From Microvirga lenta (GTDB lineage: Bacteria; Pseudomonadota; Alphaproteobacteria; Rhizobiales; Beijerinckiaceae), in assembly GCF_020532555.1 (NCBI RefSeq), contig NZ_JAJBBR010000008.1, forward strand, positions 248,001 through 312,000: 64,000 bases of DNA, in the 5' to 3' direction. The notes under the pieces are model-generated. The model was given only the letters and a program-made list of their open reading frames with translations. It was not told the DNA's origin and did not search any database. This document shows, piece after piece, positions 1 through 8,478 of this stretch. Position 1 is the stretch's first letter. Every line of letters starts with the position of its first letter. Position numbers and translations under genes: made by a program.

Positions 1-394
1 GGCGGATCTGCCCGAAGGTCTCGTCGCTCACCGGCCCGAGGCTCGGCAGCATTCCGCCGAAGAGCGACTTGGAGGAGCGCACCTCCCCCGGCCCTGCATT
101 CGGCCTCGCCACCTGCCAATACCAACCCGACAGGGGCAGCTCGAAGCGCGGGTCGCCGATGGGGCCGAGGTCCCGGTCGGGATCGCCCGGCGCGACGAGG
201 TTGGAGGCCAGGGTGTTGGAATAGACCAGCAGGCGCTGGTCGAACGCCCTCTCGGTGGTGTCCCGGTAGAGGGTCGAAAGAATGAGCCCCGCGATCAGCA
301 GGATCGCGAAGCTCCAGAAGACCGAGGAAGCCGCCAGGCGGACCGCGATGGACCGGCCCGTGAAGCCCTTGAGGATCGGGCGGAGCCCGCTCAC
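1..394 (-). CDS. Sensor histidine kinase, N-terminal part (runs off the window)
   Basis: The visible 131 residues begin at a GTG (392-394) whose bases overlap the TGA of the response regulator upstream, a GTGA junction typical of translational coupling. A cytoplasmic start is followed by one strong membrane helix at about residues 17-40. After that comes an extracytoplasmic stretch (RDTTERAFDQRL, then SGWYWQV) that resembles the sensor region of PhoQ/ChvG-like kinases beside OmpR-type regulators. The catalytic domains lie outside the window, so the kinase call depends on operon position and this N-terminal architecture. The signal sensed cannot be read from the sequence. Confidence 0.75.
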   Translation of the reverse strand, partial: MSGLRPILKGFTGRSIAVRLAASSVFWSFAILLIAGLILSTLYRDTTERAFDQRLLVYSNTLASNLVAPGDPDRDLGPIGDPRFELPLSGWYWQVARPNAGPGEVRSSKSLFGGMLPSLGPVSDETFGQIR

Positions 395-1062
395 GTCTTC
401 GACTGGCTCGCGTCGAGGAGATAACCCAGGCCGCGCACGGTCTGGATGATGTCGACGCCGAGTTTCTTGCGCAGCCGGCCGATGAACACCTCGATGGTGT
501 TCGAATCCCGGTCGAAGTCCTGGTCGTAGAGATGCTCGGTCAGCTCGCCCCGGGAGACGATGCGGCCGGTATGGTGCATCAGGTACGACAGCAGCCGGTA
601 TTCGTGCGAGGTGAGCTTGATCGGATTGCCGTCCACCGCCACGCGGCCGGAGCGCGTGTCGAGCTTGACCGGGCCGCAGCTGATCTCGCTCGTCGCATGG
701 CCCGTGGCCCGGCGCAGCAGGGCCCGCACCCGGGCCAGCAGCTCCTCCATGTGGAAGGGCTTGGTCACGTAGTCGTCGGCGCCGGCGTCGAAGCCCTGCA
801 CCTTGTCGCTCCAGCGGTCGCGGGCGGTGAGGATGATGACGGGCATCTTCCTCCCCTCGCGCCGCCAGGCGTTGAGCACGGACACGCCGTCGACCTTCGG
901 CAGGCCGAGATCGAGGATCACGGCATCGTAGGGCTCTGTGTCGCCCAGGAACTGCCCCTCCTCCCCGTCCGAGGCGGAGTCGACCGCGTAGCCGGCCTGC
1001 TCCAGGGCGGTCACGATCTGGCGATTGAGGGTATTGTCATCCTCGACAACGAGAAGGCGCAC
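391..1062 (-). CDS. OmpR/PhoB-family response regulator
   Basis: This is a DNA-binding response regulator of 223 residues, the usual size for the family. The receiver domain (about 1-115) shows the acidic pair D8/D9, the phosphoacceptor D51 (ILDLGLP), T79 and K101 (TKPF). The C-terminal winged helix (about 128-218) has the family pattern LTSHEYRLL, then DRDSNTIEVFIGRLRKKL, then VRGLGY. It is followed by an overlapping sensor kinase and preceded 15 bp upstream by a small secreted PepSY-like protein, an arrangement seen for PhoPQ-like systems. The regulon is unknown. Confidence 0.93.
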   Translation of the reverse strand: MRLLVVEDDNTLNRQIVTALEQAGYAVDSASDGEEGQFLGDTEPYDAVILDLGLPKVDGVSVLNAWRREGRKMPVIILTARDRWSDKVQGFDAGADDYVTKPFHMEELLARVRALLRRATGHATSEISCGPVKLDTRSGRVAVDGNPIKLTSHEYRLLSYLMHHTGRIVSRGELTEHLYDQDFDRDSNTIEVFIGRLRKKLGVDIIQTVRGLGYLLDASQSKT

Positions 1063-1077
1063 GCTTTTCAGCTTTCC

Positions 1078-1392
1078 TTATTGAACCGATTTCACGCGTC
1101 CCGAAGAACCGTCGATCATCACTTGCACGATCCGGCCGTTCTTCTGCAAGGCCATGATCACATAAACCAGGGCATCGCTGCTCCGGCAGAGATTGGCCCG
1201 GACCACGTCGGCGTTGGGAACCTGGCGCCTCGCCGTCATCACGGCGACGGCGGGCGCGACCACGCCCTTGGAGGCCACAGCCTCCTGCATTTCCCGGGGC
1301 GGCAGGCAGTTCCGGAGCGCCGCCGACGCGCTCTGCGCGTGCGCGGAACCCATCAACCCACACAAGACGATGATCGACCAAACCAGACGCAT
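1078..1392 (-). CDS. Small secreted PepSY-like protein
   Basis: A protein of 104 residues with a classical signal peptide (residues 1-19, cleavage expected after AHA). The C-terminal motif IVQVMIDGSSGRV matches the second half of a PepSY-type fold. I chose the ATG at 1392, which follows a GGAAAGG element. A GTG eight codons upstream is possible but would put charged residues before the signal. It is the first gene of the two-component operon, so a periplasmic modulator of the kinase is plausible. That role is inference. Confidence 0.7.
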   Translation of the reverse strand: MRLVWSIIVLCGLMGSAHAQSASAALRNCLPPREMQEAVASKGVVAPAVAVMTARRQVPNADVVRANLCRSSDALVYVIMALQKNGRIVQVMIDGSSGRVKSVQ

Positions 1393-1438
1393 GTTGCGAC
1401 CATGCCTTTCCAGCACTGAACGAAGTCTGAATGTAACA

Positions 1439-1648
1439 CTAGCTCAGGATCTGCTTCGTGGCCAGGATCCGGAACACCGTCGAAGCGATAAAGCTCGCGC
1501 CGGCAACGAGTTGCGCCGCGGCTTCCGCGAAGGCGTCCGAGTCCAGCTCCGAAGCGTCGAAGCCGAGGAGGCCGAGGACGAGCGCCGCGAGGCCGACCAG
1601 ATTGGCCCAGACGGTGCGGCTGGCGAGAATGGTCTTGGTGTCGATCAT
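1439..1648 (-). CDS. Small holin-like membrane protein at the end of the GTA cluster
   Basis: This 69-residue protein has one clear hydrophobic segment (about 14-30, ANLVGLAALVLGLLGF) and a second amphipathic segment (about 45-62). The opening TILASRTVWANL resembles small phage proteins encoded beside endolysins. Its ATG overlaps the TGA of the GH108 lysozyme (ATGA), so the two are translationally coupled. A holin or lysis-timing role is inferred from size, hydrophobicity and this pairing. No family signature proves it. Confidence 0.6.
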   Translation of the reverse strand: MIDTKTILASRTVWANLVGLAALVLGLLGFDASELDSDAFAEAAAQLVAGASFIASTVFRILATKQILS

Positions 1649-2190
1649 GAGGATGGTTCCCTTTCAGGGTGGGTGGAGGAAGGGGCGAGCCGGAGAGCCT
1701 CCCGCTCGACCGCGAGAACCCGAATGCGCCAGCCCCGCCCGAAGACGGGCCAGGCGGCGAGCCGGGAAAGGAAGGCAAGCCGCGCGCGGGTCAGGCGGCG
1801 GACGGCGTCCGCCGTGTCCGCCTCCCGCGCGGCCTGCAGGGTCAGCGGCCCGGCGACGCCGTCCGCCGCGACGCCGAGGACGTCCTGCAGCGTCCGCACG
1901 GCCCGCGCCGGACCGGAATTGACCGCGAAATCGAACAGGGCGAGATCGAGCCCGGGCGGCAGGTCGTCGGCCCGGACCACGTCCCAGTAGAGGCGGCGAT
2001 AGATCCCGCCCGCCTCCTCCCGGCTGAGCCCGCGCACGTCCTCCACCGAGACGGGGCGGCCCCGGGACCGGGCGAGGGTCGCGCGGGTGATGCCGAACTT
2101 GGTCGCTCCGCCCGGATCGGCCGGGTGGTGGACGAACCCGCCCTCGTGCCGCAGGACGCAGGCGAGGCAGGCCTCGAAGGTCGCCGCCAT
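1645..2190 (-). CDS. GH108-family lysozyme (endolysin)
   Basis: A protein of 181 residues with the N-terminal GH108 signature: FEACLACVLRHEGGF with the catalytic glutamate E16 in HEGG, then DPGGATKFGIT. The C-terminal part (about 85-130, FDFAVNSGPARAVRTLQ, then GVAGPLT) matches the peptidoglycan-binding half of the family. It is expected to cleave the glycan strand of peptidoglycan during particle release. The start is fixed by an ATGA overlap with the DUF2793 gene upstream, and its stop overlaps the holin-like gene. No signal peptide is visible, so export would need the holin. In Rhodobacter capsulatus the GTA lysis genes are encoded away from the structural cluster, whereas here they are attached to its end. 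Confidence 0.9.
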   Translation of the reverse strand: MAATFEACLACVLRHEGGFVHHPADPGGATKFGITRATLARSRGRPVSVEDVRGLSREEAGGIYRRLYWDVVRADDLPPGLDLALFDFAVNSGPARAVRTLQDVLGVAADGVAGPLTLQAAREADTADAVRRLTRARLAFLSRLAAWPVFGRGWRIRVLAVEREALRLAPSSTHPEREPSS

Positions 2191-3710
2191 CACGGTTCCG
2201 CCTGCAGGGCGATGAAGGCGGAGGCGCCGAGATGGAGCGCGCCGACCGCGCCCGGCGACCCGCTGAACGAGGTGCCCGCCTGCAGCCTCACGACAGCGGA
2301 GCCGGCCCCCGCGCGCGCCAGCGACAGGGCGAGCCCGCCCGACAGGCCCGCCCAGAGCCCGGCGGCATTGTCGAAGAAGGCGATCTGGTTGCCCGAAGGC
2401 GCCGCACCCGACCACGCGAAGCCGCTGGTCAGGAGGGCCGGAGCGGCCCGCATGGGCGTGGGCAGAGGACAGAACACGTCGATGAGATTGCCCGAGACCC
2501 GCTGGGCGAGAACCATGCCGCCGCCGCTCGCGATGCGCTGGTAGTAGCGGCGGCAGCGGGCCTCCGTGATCTCGATGGGCTCCGCGCTCCATGGCGTCGC
2601 GACCGCTCCGCGTTCGAGCCGGACGCGGGCGAAGGTGCAGGCCGATGCCGGATGAAGGCGGACGGTGACGTGCCCGGTCTCCGATGCGTCGAGCGTCACG
2701 GTGGCGGAGCGGCGGCCGCTTCCGGCCGGGATGGTCGCGGCCTTCGTGCCGACGACCACGGGGATCGGCGCCGAAGGGTTTTCGACCGAGAGGGTCAGGG
2801 TGCCGCCCGCATAGGAGGACGCGCCGGTGAGCGCCGCCGCCTGCGCTACGTCCACCACCTGCTCGACCGGCCCGGTGAGAGTGACGGTTCCGTCGGCCGT
2901 GCGTGCGATCGTGCAGCCCCCCGGCCCCGCCTTCCAGCGGTCGAAGCCGGAGGCGCCCGCCGCCAGGGCGCCGCCTGCGAAGGGGCGCTGGTTGACGAGG
3001 AAATGGCCGTTGACGAGGAGGTTCGGCGCGGTCTCCCCCGCATGGCCGCTGGGAAACGACACGAGCCCCGTTGCCGCATCGACGCGGAGCGCATCGTGCC
3101 ACGCGCTGCCGTCGGGCGAGACGCGGATGCGGAAGTCGTCGCCGCCGATCAGGCCCGTCTCGGCCCGTCCGCTGTAGCCGCTCTGATAGAGCTGGGACAG
3201 CACGCTGGCGGCGCCCTCCTTGTTGAGCACGAAGCGCAGATCCCCCGTGCCGCCCTCCCCCGCGCCGAGCGCCGTGAACAGCGCCGCGTTGAGCTTCGCG
3301 GCGAGGCGGTTGAGATCGTCCGCGCCCGTGCCGATACCGAGGCGCTCCACATGCGAGAGCTCCCGGGTGTAGCGGCCGAGATCGCGCCATTGCGCGCCGT
3401 CGAAGACGAGGATCGCGTCCTCCGCCTCCACATAGGCGCGCCAGCCGGGGCGCGGGACGAGGAAGCGCCACGAGCCGAGGTCGAACAGGGCGATCTCGCC
3501 GCCATGGCCGGCGAAGACGCCGGCGGCGTCGGAGCCGAGGAGATAGCGGTCCCCCTCCTGCGGGGAACCCGGCGCGGCAACGCGGTTCCTCTCCTTCACG
3601 GCGAGGTGGACGAGCGCGTCGAGGGAGGCCAGGGCCTCGTTGTGCGTGACGTGCTTCTGGGCCTGCGCCGCGGCGAGCAGCGGCAGGTCGAGATGGGGTG
3701 TGCTGGTCAT
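2190..3710 (-). CDS. DUF2793 tail-fibre/receptor-binding protein
   Basis: A protein of 506 residues. The N-terminal third carries the DUF2793 pattern: PHLDLPLLAAAQAQKHVTHNEAL, then EGDRYLLG, FAGHGGEIALFD and a WRFLVPRPGW block. The middle (about 225-375) reads as a beta-rich carbohydrate-binding or fibre domain (NLLVNGHFLVNQRPF, then GFDRWKAG). The C-terminus is a further beta-rich region. Proteins of this kind sit behind the GTA baseplate gene in alphaproteobacteria and probably bind the recipient surface. Its 5' end is 17 bp from g15 and its 3' end overlaps the lysozyme gene. Confidence 0.82.
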   Translation of the reverse strand: MTSTPHLDLPLLAAAQAQKHVTHNEALASLDALVHLAVKERNRVAAPGSPQEGDRYLLGSDAAGVFAGHGGEIALFDLGSWRFLVPRPGWRAYVEAEDAILVFDGAQWRDLGRYTRELSHVERLGIGTGADDLNRLAAKLNAALFTALGAGEGGTGDLRFVLNKEGAASVLSQLYQSGYSGRAETGLIGGDDFRIRVSPDGSAWHDALRVDAATGLVSFPSGHAGETAPNLLVNGHFLVNQRPFAGGALAAGASGFDRWKAGPGGCTIARTADGTVTLTGPVEQVVDVAQAAALTGASSYAGGTLTLSVENPSAPIPVVVGTKAATIPAGSGRRSATVTLDASETGHVTVRLHPASACTFARVRLERGAVATPWSAEPIEITEARCRRYYQRIASGGGMVLAQRVSGNLIDVFCPLPTPMRAAPALLTSGFAWSGAAPSGNQIAFFDNAAGLWAGLSGGLALSLARAGAGSAVVRLQAGTSFSGSPGAVGALHLGASAFIALQAEP

Positions 3711-3727
3711 GTGGTACCGACGGGAGG

Positions 3728-6700
3728 TCAGAGGATGGGAACGGTGACGGCGCGCGCGAAGCCGCGCCCGGCCGCGGCGCTCACCTGCGCGATGCGCAGG
3801 TCGAGGCTCGTCTGCGGCGCGCCGAAATCGGCGATTTCCTGCACGGACGGATAAAGGACGAAGGGCGCCGCGCTCGACAGGACGCGGCAGACGGCGCCGC
3901 CCTGGAGGATGTCGACCTCATAGAGCTCCGCATCCTCCCCGAGCGGCACGTCGGCGGGCTCCCAGGCGTCGCCGTCGCGGCGCGTGCGGCGGAACCAGCG
4001 CAGGGCGATGCCGCCCTCCTCCCGCCTCGCGCTCACGCCGACGGGACTGAAGGGCTTCAGCGCCTCGCGGCCCGCGGCGGCCGCGAACTCCACCACGGCC
4101 GGATCCGCATGGTCGCGGCCCGCCGGTCCGACGCGGTAGCGCCATGTCCGGCCGAGGTCCTGAAGGTCGCTCGTGAGCGGCACGACGCCCTCGTCCAGGC
4201 GCACGATCAGCGCCCCTTGCGGCACGGCGCGCATGGCCTCGGGCTCGCTGCCCGCCAGGCCGCGCAGCAGGCGCGAGAGGCGGTATTGCCGCTCGCCGAT
4301 CATCTCCGCGCGGGCGGCGGACAGGATCTCCCACCGGCCGTCCGCTCCCTGCACGGCGAAGGGGTTGCCGCCCGCGAGCGCCGCCTCGTCGTCGATGGAA
4401 CCGACGGCGCCGGATGAGATCTCGACATCGACACTCCCGCGCCGGTCCCAGCGCCAGAGGGGACCGGGATCCAGCGCGGTCAGCGTCCTCCCGATCACCG
4501 CCGGCAGGCTGAGAATGCGGTGCGGCGTGAAGCTCGCGCCGTTGCCCGAACGCCAGACGGCCACCGCGCCGGGCCACGGATCGGCCGCCACGGCGATATG
4601 CTGCAGCGGCGTCGGATCCGCCGGGCTCGCGGGCAGGTCGAGGACCACCGCGAGCGGCTTGCCCGGAAGCGGCGGCGGACGGCGGACCGGGCGCGGGATC
4701 GAGGCGCCCGGCGTCTCGAACACGGCAGGCTCCACCGCCCGCGCCGTCACCTTGCGGGTCGGCCCGTCGGCGATGCGCGTGACCCGGTGCAGCTTTCGCC
4801 CGGCATCCGTGGAAAGGGAGATCACGTCGCCGGGTTCGATATCGACCCGGCGCGGGGACAGGGCGAACTCGGCGCTCTCGCGCCCGGCCCAGAGGTCCTG
4901 CAGCCAGGCATCGGCGAGGCGCTGCGCCTCGGCGCGGCGGGTCACGACGGCGGTATCCGCCCGCGCCTCCCGGCGGCTGGTGCCCGCGAGGCGGCGCGAG
5001 GCCACCGCGGCCCGGCGATAATCCAGGTCCCCTTCCGTGTAGCCGATCTCCACCTGCTGCGGCAGGTCGGTCTCCTGGGACCGGACGAGCTTGAGGGAGG
5101 GCTCGCGCTCGTCGAGAACGAGGTCTTCCGGCGCGAGGTCGAGCACCGCCCGGCCGCCGCGCCCGCGCCAGAGGATCCGGCCGCCGCTCGCCACCGCATC
5201 GACGCCGAAGAGGCGCAGCAAGGGTTCGAGGGCGCCGCGGGCCGACAGGGGGCGGTCGATCACATAGCCGTCCACGAAGCCGTCGACCGGAAACGGGCCC
5301 GACGCGTCGAGGCCGAAATCCCTGAGGATGGCGGCGAGAAGCCGGTCGAGGGGCGCGCCCTCGATGCGCCCGGTGATCCAGTGCCCGGTCTCCCAGTTGG
5401 CGCCGTCGTTCCAGACCGTGTCGAAATCGGGAAAGGCCGGAAAGGGGCGCGCATCCCAGGCCCAGACATAGACGTGGTCCGGATCGACCATGCGGCCGCC
5501 GTAAGCAGGCGAGACCGGATTGTAGGTCTCCTGGAAGCCCGGCAGGCCGGGATCGAACCGGGACAGGATCGCCTCCAGTCCCCGCGCCTGGATGAGGTCG
5601 TCGCGCACGCCCCGGGAGAACGGCGGGCGGGCCGACTCGGAGGATTTCGGGTCCGGGAAGACGTTGGGGCCGTTGGAGCCCTTGTCCACGGCCGGAATCC
5701 CGATCTCCGTGAGCCAGATCGGCTTCGACCGGGGTTCCCATGCGGTAGTACGGATTTCCGTACCCCCCTGGCGCTCCACATGCGGGTTCGACCACCAGGA
5801 GACGAGGTCCTTCGCCCGGTAGATCCAGGGCTTGCCGTAGGCCCCGTCCGCGATGGGCCGGCGGACCTGCCCGGCGCGCTCGGCGGCATCGGCATAGTAC
5901 CAGTCGAAGGCCTCGCCGCTGCCGAGCCGGGCGCGCAGGTAATCCACGTCATGGACGCTGCGCCCGTCCGGAAGGTCCGCGTGATCCGGCCCGTCGCGCC
6001 AGTCGGAGATCGGCGGATAATAGTCGATGCCCACCGCGTCGATGCTCGCCTGCGCGAAGAGCGGATCGAGGGGAAAGCGCACCTCGTTGCCGCCGTCGAG
6101 CACATGGGCGCCGTACTCGGTCCAATCCGCCGCGTAGACGATCTTGGTGCCCGGGCCGAGAATGGAGCGGACCTCGTTCGCAATCTGCCGCAGGCGCGTG
6201 ACGGCCGGGTAGATGCCCGAGGACGAGCGCACCCGCGTGAGCCCCACGAGTTCGCTGCCGATGACGATGGCGTCGACCCCGCCTTCGTCCTTGGCCATCC
6301 TGGCGTAATGCACGATCAGGTCGCGAAGGCCGCCGCCGTCCCGGAAGAAGAACTGGTTGATCTGCAGCGTCGCATCGCTGGTCCCGTCCGGCGAGCCCGG
6401 CTGGCCGGGCGCCGGATGGCAGGTGATGCGCCCGCGCCAGGGATAGGCGGGCTGGCCCGTGCCGCCATAGGGGTTCGGCAGGTCGTTGCCGGCGGGCACG
6501 TCCATCATCACGAAGGGATAGAGCACCACCTCCAGGTCGCGCTCCTTGAGCTCCGCGATCAGGCGCCGCACGGAGGCGTCGGAGGGCGTGCCGCCATACG
6601 CGGGGGCGCCGTCGGCCTGCGACACCGCCTTTGCGTCCGCGCGGGACCGGCCTGCCACCGCCCATTCCGACCCGTCGGTGGTCTTGGTCTTCACGTCCAC

Positions 6701-7600
6701 GCGCGGCTCGATGAGGCACGAGCCCGCGCGCAGGTCGTCGCCGAACCAGCTCACCACCAGGGAGACCCGTTTCAGGTTCGGGCAAAGGGCCTGCAGGGCA
6801 TCGAGGGAGGCGGCCACGTCGGTGCCGTTGCGCAGCTGGTGGCGGTTCTCCGGCCGCGTGGCCCCGAGGCCCAGGACCTGGGTGACGGGCCGCGTGTCAT
6901 AGCCGAACTCGCTCGCGCCCGGGATCAGGCAGACGGCGCGCACCATGCGGTTGAGGCCGTCCACGGGCCGCACCACCTCGAAGGCGAATTGCGGCACGCG
7001 GTTGCCGTAATCGGCGAGGGGCAGGCGCTCGAACACCACATAGGCGAGGCCGCGATAGGCGGGTGCGTGGGAGGAGCCCTCCTTCGCGACGATGAGCGGA
7101 TCGGGACTCTGCGTCTCCGAGCCGCGATGCACCCGCATGGTGACGGTCGACAGGTCGATCTCGCGCCCGTCGGCCCAGACCCGGCGGACGAAGGCGATGC
7201 GGCCCTCGCACAGGCCCACCGCCAGATTGGCGAAATAGGAATAGGTCTTGTTGACCGTCTCCGGCCCCTGGCCGCCCACGCCCTTGCCGCCCTGGCTCCC
7301 GGAGCGCTGCGTGCTGGTGTTGACCACCTCCTCCAGGCGGGTCGCCCAGATGAGCTGGCCGCCGATGCGGGCGCGTCCGTAGACGCGGGGGATCGGCGCG
7401 CCCTCCGTGGAGGTGAGGCCGTCGATCTCCTTCAGGCGCGGTCCCTCCACGACCTTGGGGCCGTCGGAGCCGGCAAAGAGCGCGTTGTCGATGGCGGCTC
7501 CGGCCAGGGCCCCGAGGGCCCGGCCCGCCATGGCCCCGATGGGCCCGGCGATCGCGCCGCCGACCACGGAGCCGACGGTTTGCAGGACGAGAGTGGCCAT
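3728..7600 (-). CDS. GTA g15 baseplate multidomain protein ('megatron')
   Basis: A protein of 1290 residues, the large GTA baseplate/host-specificity protein equivalent to R. capsulatus gp15. I chose ATG 7600 (MATLVLQTVGSVVGG), which follows g14 by 5 bp, over an upstream alternative that would overlap g14. A glycine-rich N-terminus (about 1-40) is followed by hub-like domains. A TIM-barrel domain (about 330-720) contains AIVIGSELVG (Glu near 450) and WLTEIGIP (Glu near 631), a spacing that suggests a glycosidase-type acid pair. A baseplate/tail-hub region follows (about 770-930). The frame is intact throughout. It probably forms the tail tip that penetrates the recipient envelope. Confidence 0.93.
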   Translation of the reverse strand: MATLVLQTVGSVVGGAIAGPIGAMAGRALGALAGAAIDNALFAGSDGPKVVEGPRLKEIDGLTSTEGAPIPRVYGRARIGGQLIWATRLEEVVNTSTQRSGSQGGKGVGGQGPETVNKTYSYFANLAVGLCEGRIAFVRRVWADGREIDLSTVTMRVHRGSETQSPDPLIVAKEGSSHAPAYRGLAYVVFERLPLADYGNRVPQFAFEVVRPVDGLNRMVRAVCLIPGASEFGYDTRPVTQVLGLGATRPENRHQLRNGTDVAASLDALQALCPNLKRVSLVVSWFGDDLRAGSCLIEPRVDVKTKTTDGSEWAVAGRSRADAKAVSQADGAPAYGGTPSDASVRRLIAELKERDLEVVLYPFVMMDVPAGNDLPNPYGGTGQPAYPWRGRITCHPAPGQPGSPDGTSDATLQINQFFFRDGGGLRDLIVHYARMAKDEGGVDAIVIGSELVGLTRVRSSSGIYPAVTRLRQIANEVRSILGPGTKIVYAADWTEYGAHVLDGGNEVRFPLDPLFAQASIDAVGIDYYPPISDWRDGPDHADLPDGRSVHDVDYLRARLGSGEAFDWYYADAAERAGQVRRPIADGAYGKPWIYRAKDLVSWWSNPHVERQGGTEIRTTAWEPRSKPIWLTEIGIPAVDKGSNGPNVFPDPKSSESARPPFSRGVRDDLIQARGLEAILSRFDPGLPGFQETYNPVSPAYGGRMVDPDHVYVWAWDARPFPAFPDFDTVWNDGANWETGHWITGRIEGAPLDRLLAAILRDFGLDASGPFPVDGFVDGYVIDRPLSARGALEPLLRLFGVDAVASGGRILWRGRGGRAVLDLAPEDLVLDEREPSLKLVRSQETDLPQQVEIGYTEGDLDYRRAAVASRRLAGTSRREARADTAVVTRRAEAQRLADAWLQDLWAGRESAEFALSPRRVDIEPGDVISLSTDAGRKLHRVTRIADGPTRKVTARAVEPAVFETPGASIPRPVRRPPPLPGKPLAVVLDLPASPADPTPLQHIAVAADPWPGAVAVWRSGNGASFTPHRILSLPAVIGRTLTALDPGPLWRWDRRGSVDVEISSGAVGSIDDEAALAGGNPFAVQGADGRWEILSAARAEMIGERQYRLSRLLRGLAGSEPEAMRAVPQGALIVRLDEGVVPLTSDLQDLGRTWRYRVGPAGRDHADPAVVEFAAAAGREALKPFSPVGVSARREEGGIALRWFRRTRRDGDAWEPADVPLGEDAELYEVDILQGGAVCRVLSSAAPFVLYPSVQEIADFGAPQTSLDLRIAQVSAAAGRGFARAVTVPIL

Positions 7601-7605
7601 GGGCG

Positions 7606-8028
7606 TTATCCGGGAAAGCGAAAGACATGGGCGAGATGGCGCCGCCACCAGGGCCGGAACGCCACCTCGGCGACGCAGGCCCCGTCATGGGCATGGATCA
7701 TGGTGGCGTCCGACGTGGCGATGGCGCAGTGCTTGGCGGGCAGGCCCGCGCGCCAGCGGAAGAGCAGCACGTCCCCCGGCGCGAGATCCGCGATTTCCAC
7801 CTCGACCAGGTGCCGCCGCGCCGCGGCGAGAAGCGTGTCGGCCCCCGCCTCCGCCCAGTCGGCGGCATAGGGCGGCGGCTTTTCGGGCTCGGCGCCCATG
7901 ACCTCCCTCCACACCCCGCGCAGAAGGCCGAGGCAGTCGCAGCCGACGCCCTTGAGCGAAGCCTGATGGCGATAGGGTGTGCCGAGCCAGGAGCGCGCCT
8001 CGGCGACGACTATGTCGGGTATGGGCAT
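7606..8028 (-). CDS. GTA g14 NlpC/P60-family peptidase
   Basis: A 140-residue protein of the NlpC/P60 cysteine peptidase fold, the GTA gp14 equivalent. The nucleophile is in GVGCDCLGLLRGVW (C32, with C30 beside it), the catalytic His in LPAKHCAI (H100), and H112 follows. ATG 8028 begins MPIPDIVVAEARSWLGTPYRHQ, the normal family N-terminus. In R. capsulatus this protein belongs to the baseplate and is thought to open recipient peptidoglycan. Unlike the usual tight packing, it is separated from g13 by 450 bp of repeats. Confidence 0.93.
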   Translation of the reverse strand: MPIPDIVVAEARSWLGTPYRHQASLKGVGCDCLGLLRGVWREVMGAEPEKPPPYAADWAEAGADTLLAAARRHLVEVEIADLAPGDVLLFRWRAGLPAKHCAIATSDATMIHAHDGACVAEVAFRPWWRRHLAHVFRFPG

Positions 8029-8039
8029 GGAAGATGCAG

Positions 8040-8215
8040 CCTCGTTCCTCTCCCCTTGGGGAAGAGTCAGGGATGGACGTGCGACGGATGAGGAGGCGGG
8101 TCGGTCGAAGGCCCACACGGGCAGCGCCGCGCGAGCTCTCCTCCCTCACGGATCTTGGGCCTTGGAAGCGCCGACCGGCTCTCCTCCCCACGGACCTCGG
8201 ACTTGCCGGAAGCGC
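8040..8215. repeat. Modular short repeats in the g14-g13 gap
   Basis: Between g14 and g13 (8029-8478) I see no gene. The first part holds degenerate copies of a module reading CTCTCCTCC-C-ACGGA-CTTGG near 8135-8160 and, more cleanly, near 8175-8200. The same module recurs beside the main palindromic repeat at 16410, 16465, 20735-20790 and 42170. The palindromic elements at 8221-8342 and 8379-8460 fill the rest of the gap. Confidence 0.55.
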
Positions 8216-8220
8216 CGCGT

Positions 8221-8342
8221 TGCTCTCCTCCCCCTTGTGGGGAGGAGGTGGAGGTGGGGGTGTGAGCGCCATCCTGGTTCCAGTCCTGCGCTCACACCCC
8301 CACCCTGGCCCTCCCCACAAGGGGGAGGGAATGAGGTCGCGC
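8221..8342. repeat. Palindromic repeat family A, copy 1
   Basis: Two perfect small hairpins face each other: CTCCTCCCC-cttgt-GGGGAGGAG and CCCTCCCC-acaag-GGGGAGGG. They are joined by GC-rich arms (GGTGGGGGTGTGAG and its complement) and a loop of about 24 nt beginning CATCCTGGTTCC. The unit ends in AATGAGGTCGCGC. The architecture is that of a REP pair (BIME-like). Other copies are at 12553, 16541, 20618, 42211 and 46585. Confidence 0.85.
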
Positions 8343-8378
8343 TGTACGCTGCCACATTCGGAAGCGACACATCTCCCA

Positions 8379-8460
8379 CCCTCATCCCGAGGAGCCGCGA
8401 AGCGGCGTCCCGAAGGAGGCTCCAGGGCATTCCGGAGACGCCTCGCCCCTGAGAATGAGA
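8379..8460. repeat. Palindromic repeat family B, copy 1
   Basis: The element begins CCCTCATCCCGAGGAG, continues with a small CGCGAAGCG hairpin and CGTCCCGAAGGAGGCTCC, and ends in a degraded reverse arm (GCCCCTGAGAATGAG). It is related to the better preserved copy at 12406-12513. Confidence 0.75.
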
Positions 8461-8478
8461 CTGCGGAAGTGCCTTGCG

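Noticed and set aside
1645-3471. A 608-codon open frame on the minus strand
   Set aside because: Only its last 181 codons are real (GH108 lysozyme). The rest is an out-of-frame reading of the DUF2793 gene, rich in Arg and Ala as GC-rich shadows are.
4520-7870. A 1116-codon open frame antisense to the megatron gene
   Set aside because: It is a GC-rich antisense frame with no recognisable domain. The opposite strand carries an unmistakable GTA protein with normal codon use.
8221-8342. Family A repeats as intrinsic terminators or a CRISPR array
   Set aside because: There is no T run after either hairpin, and the units are single inverted pairs in separate gaps, not regularly spaced direct repeats with spacers.
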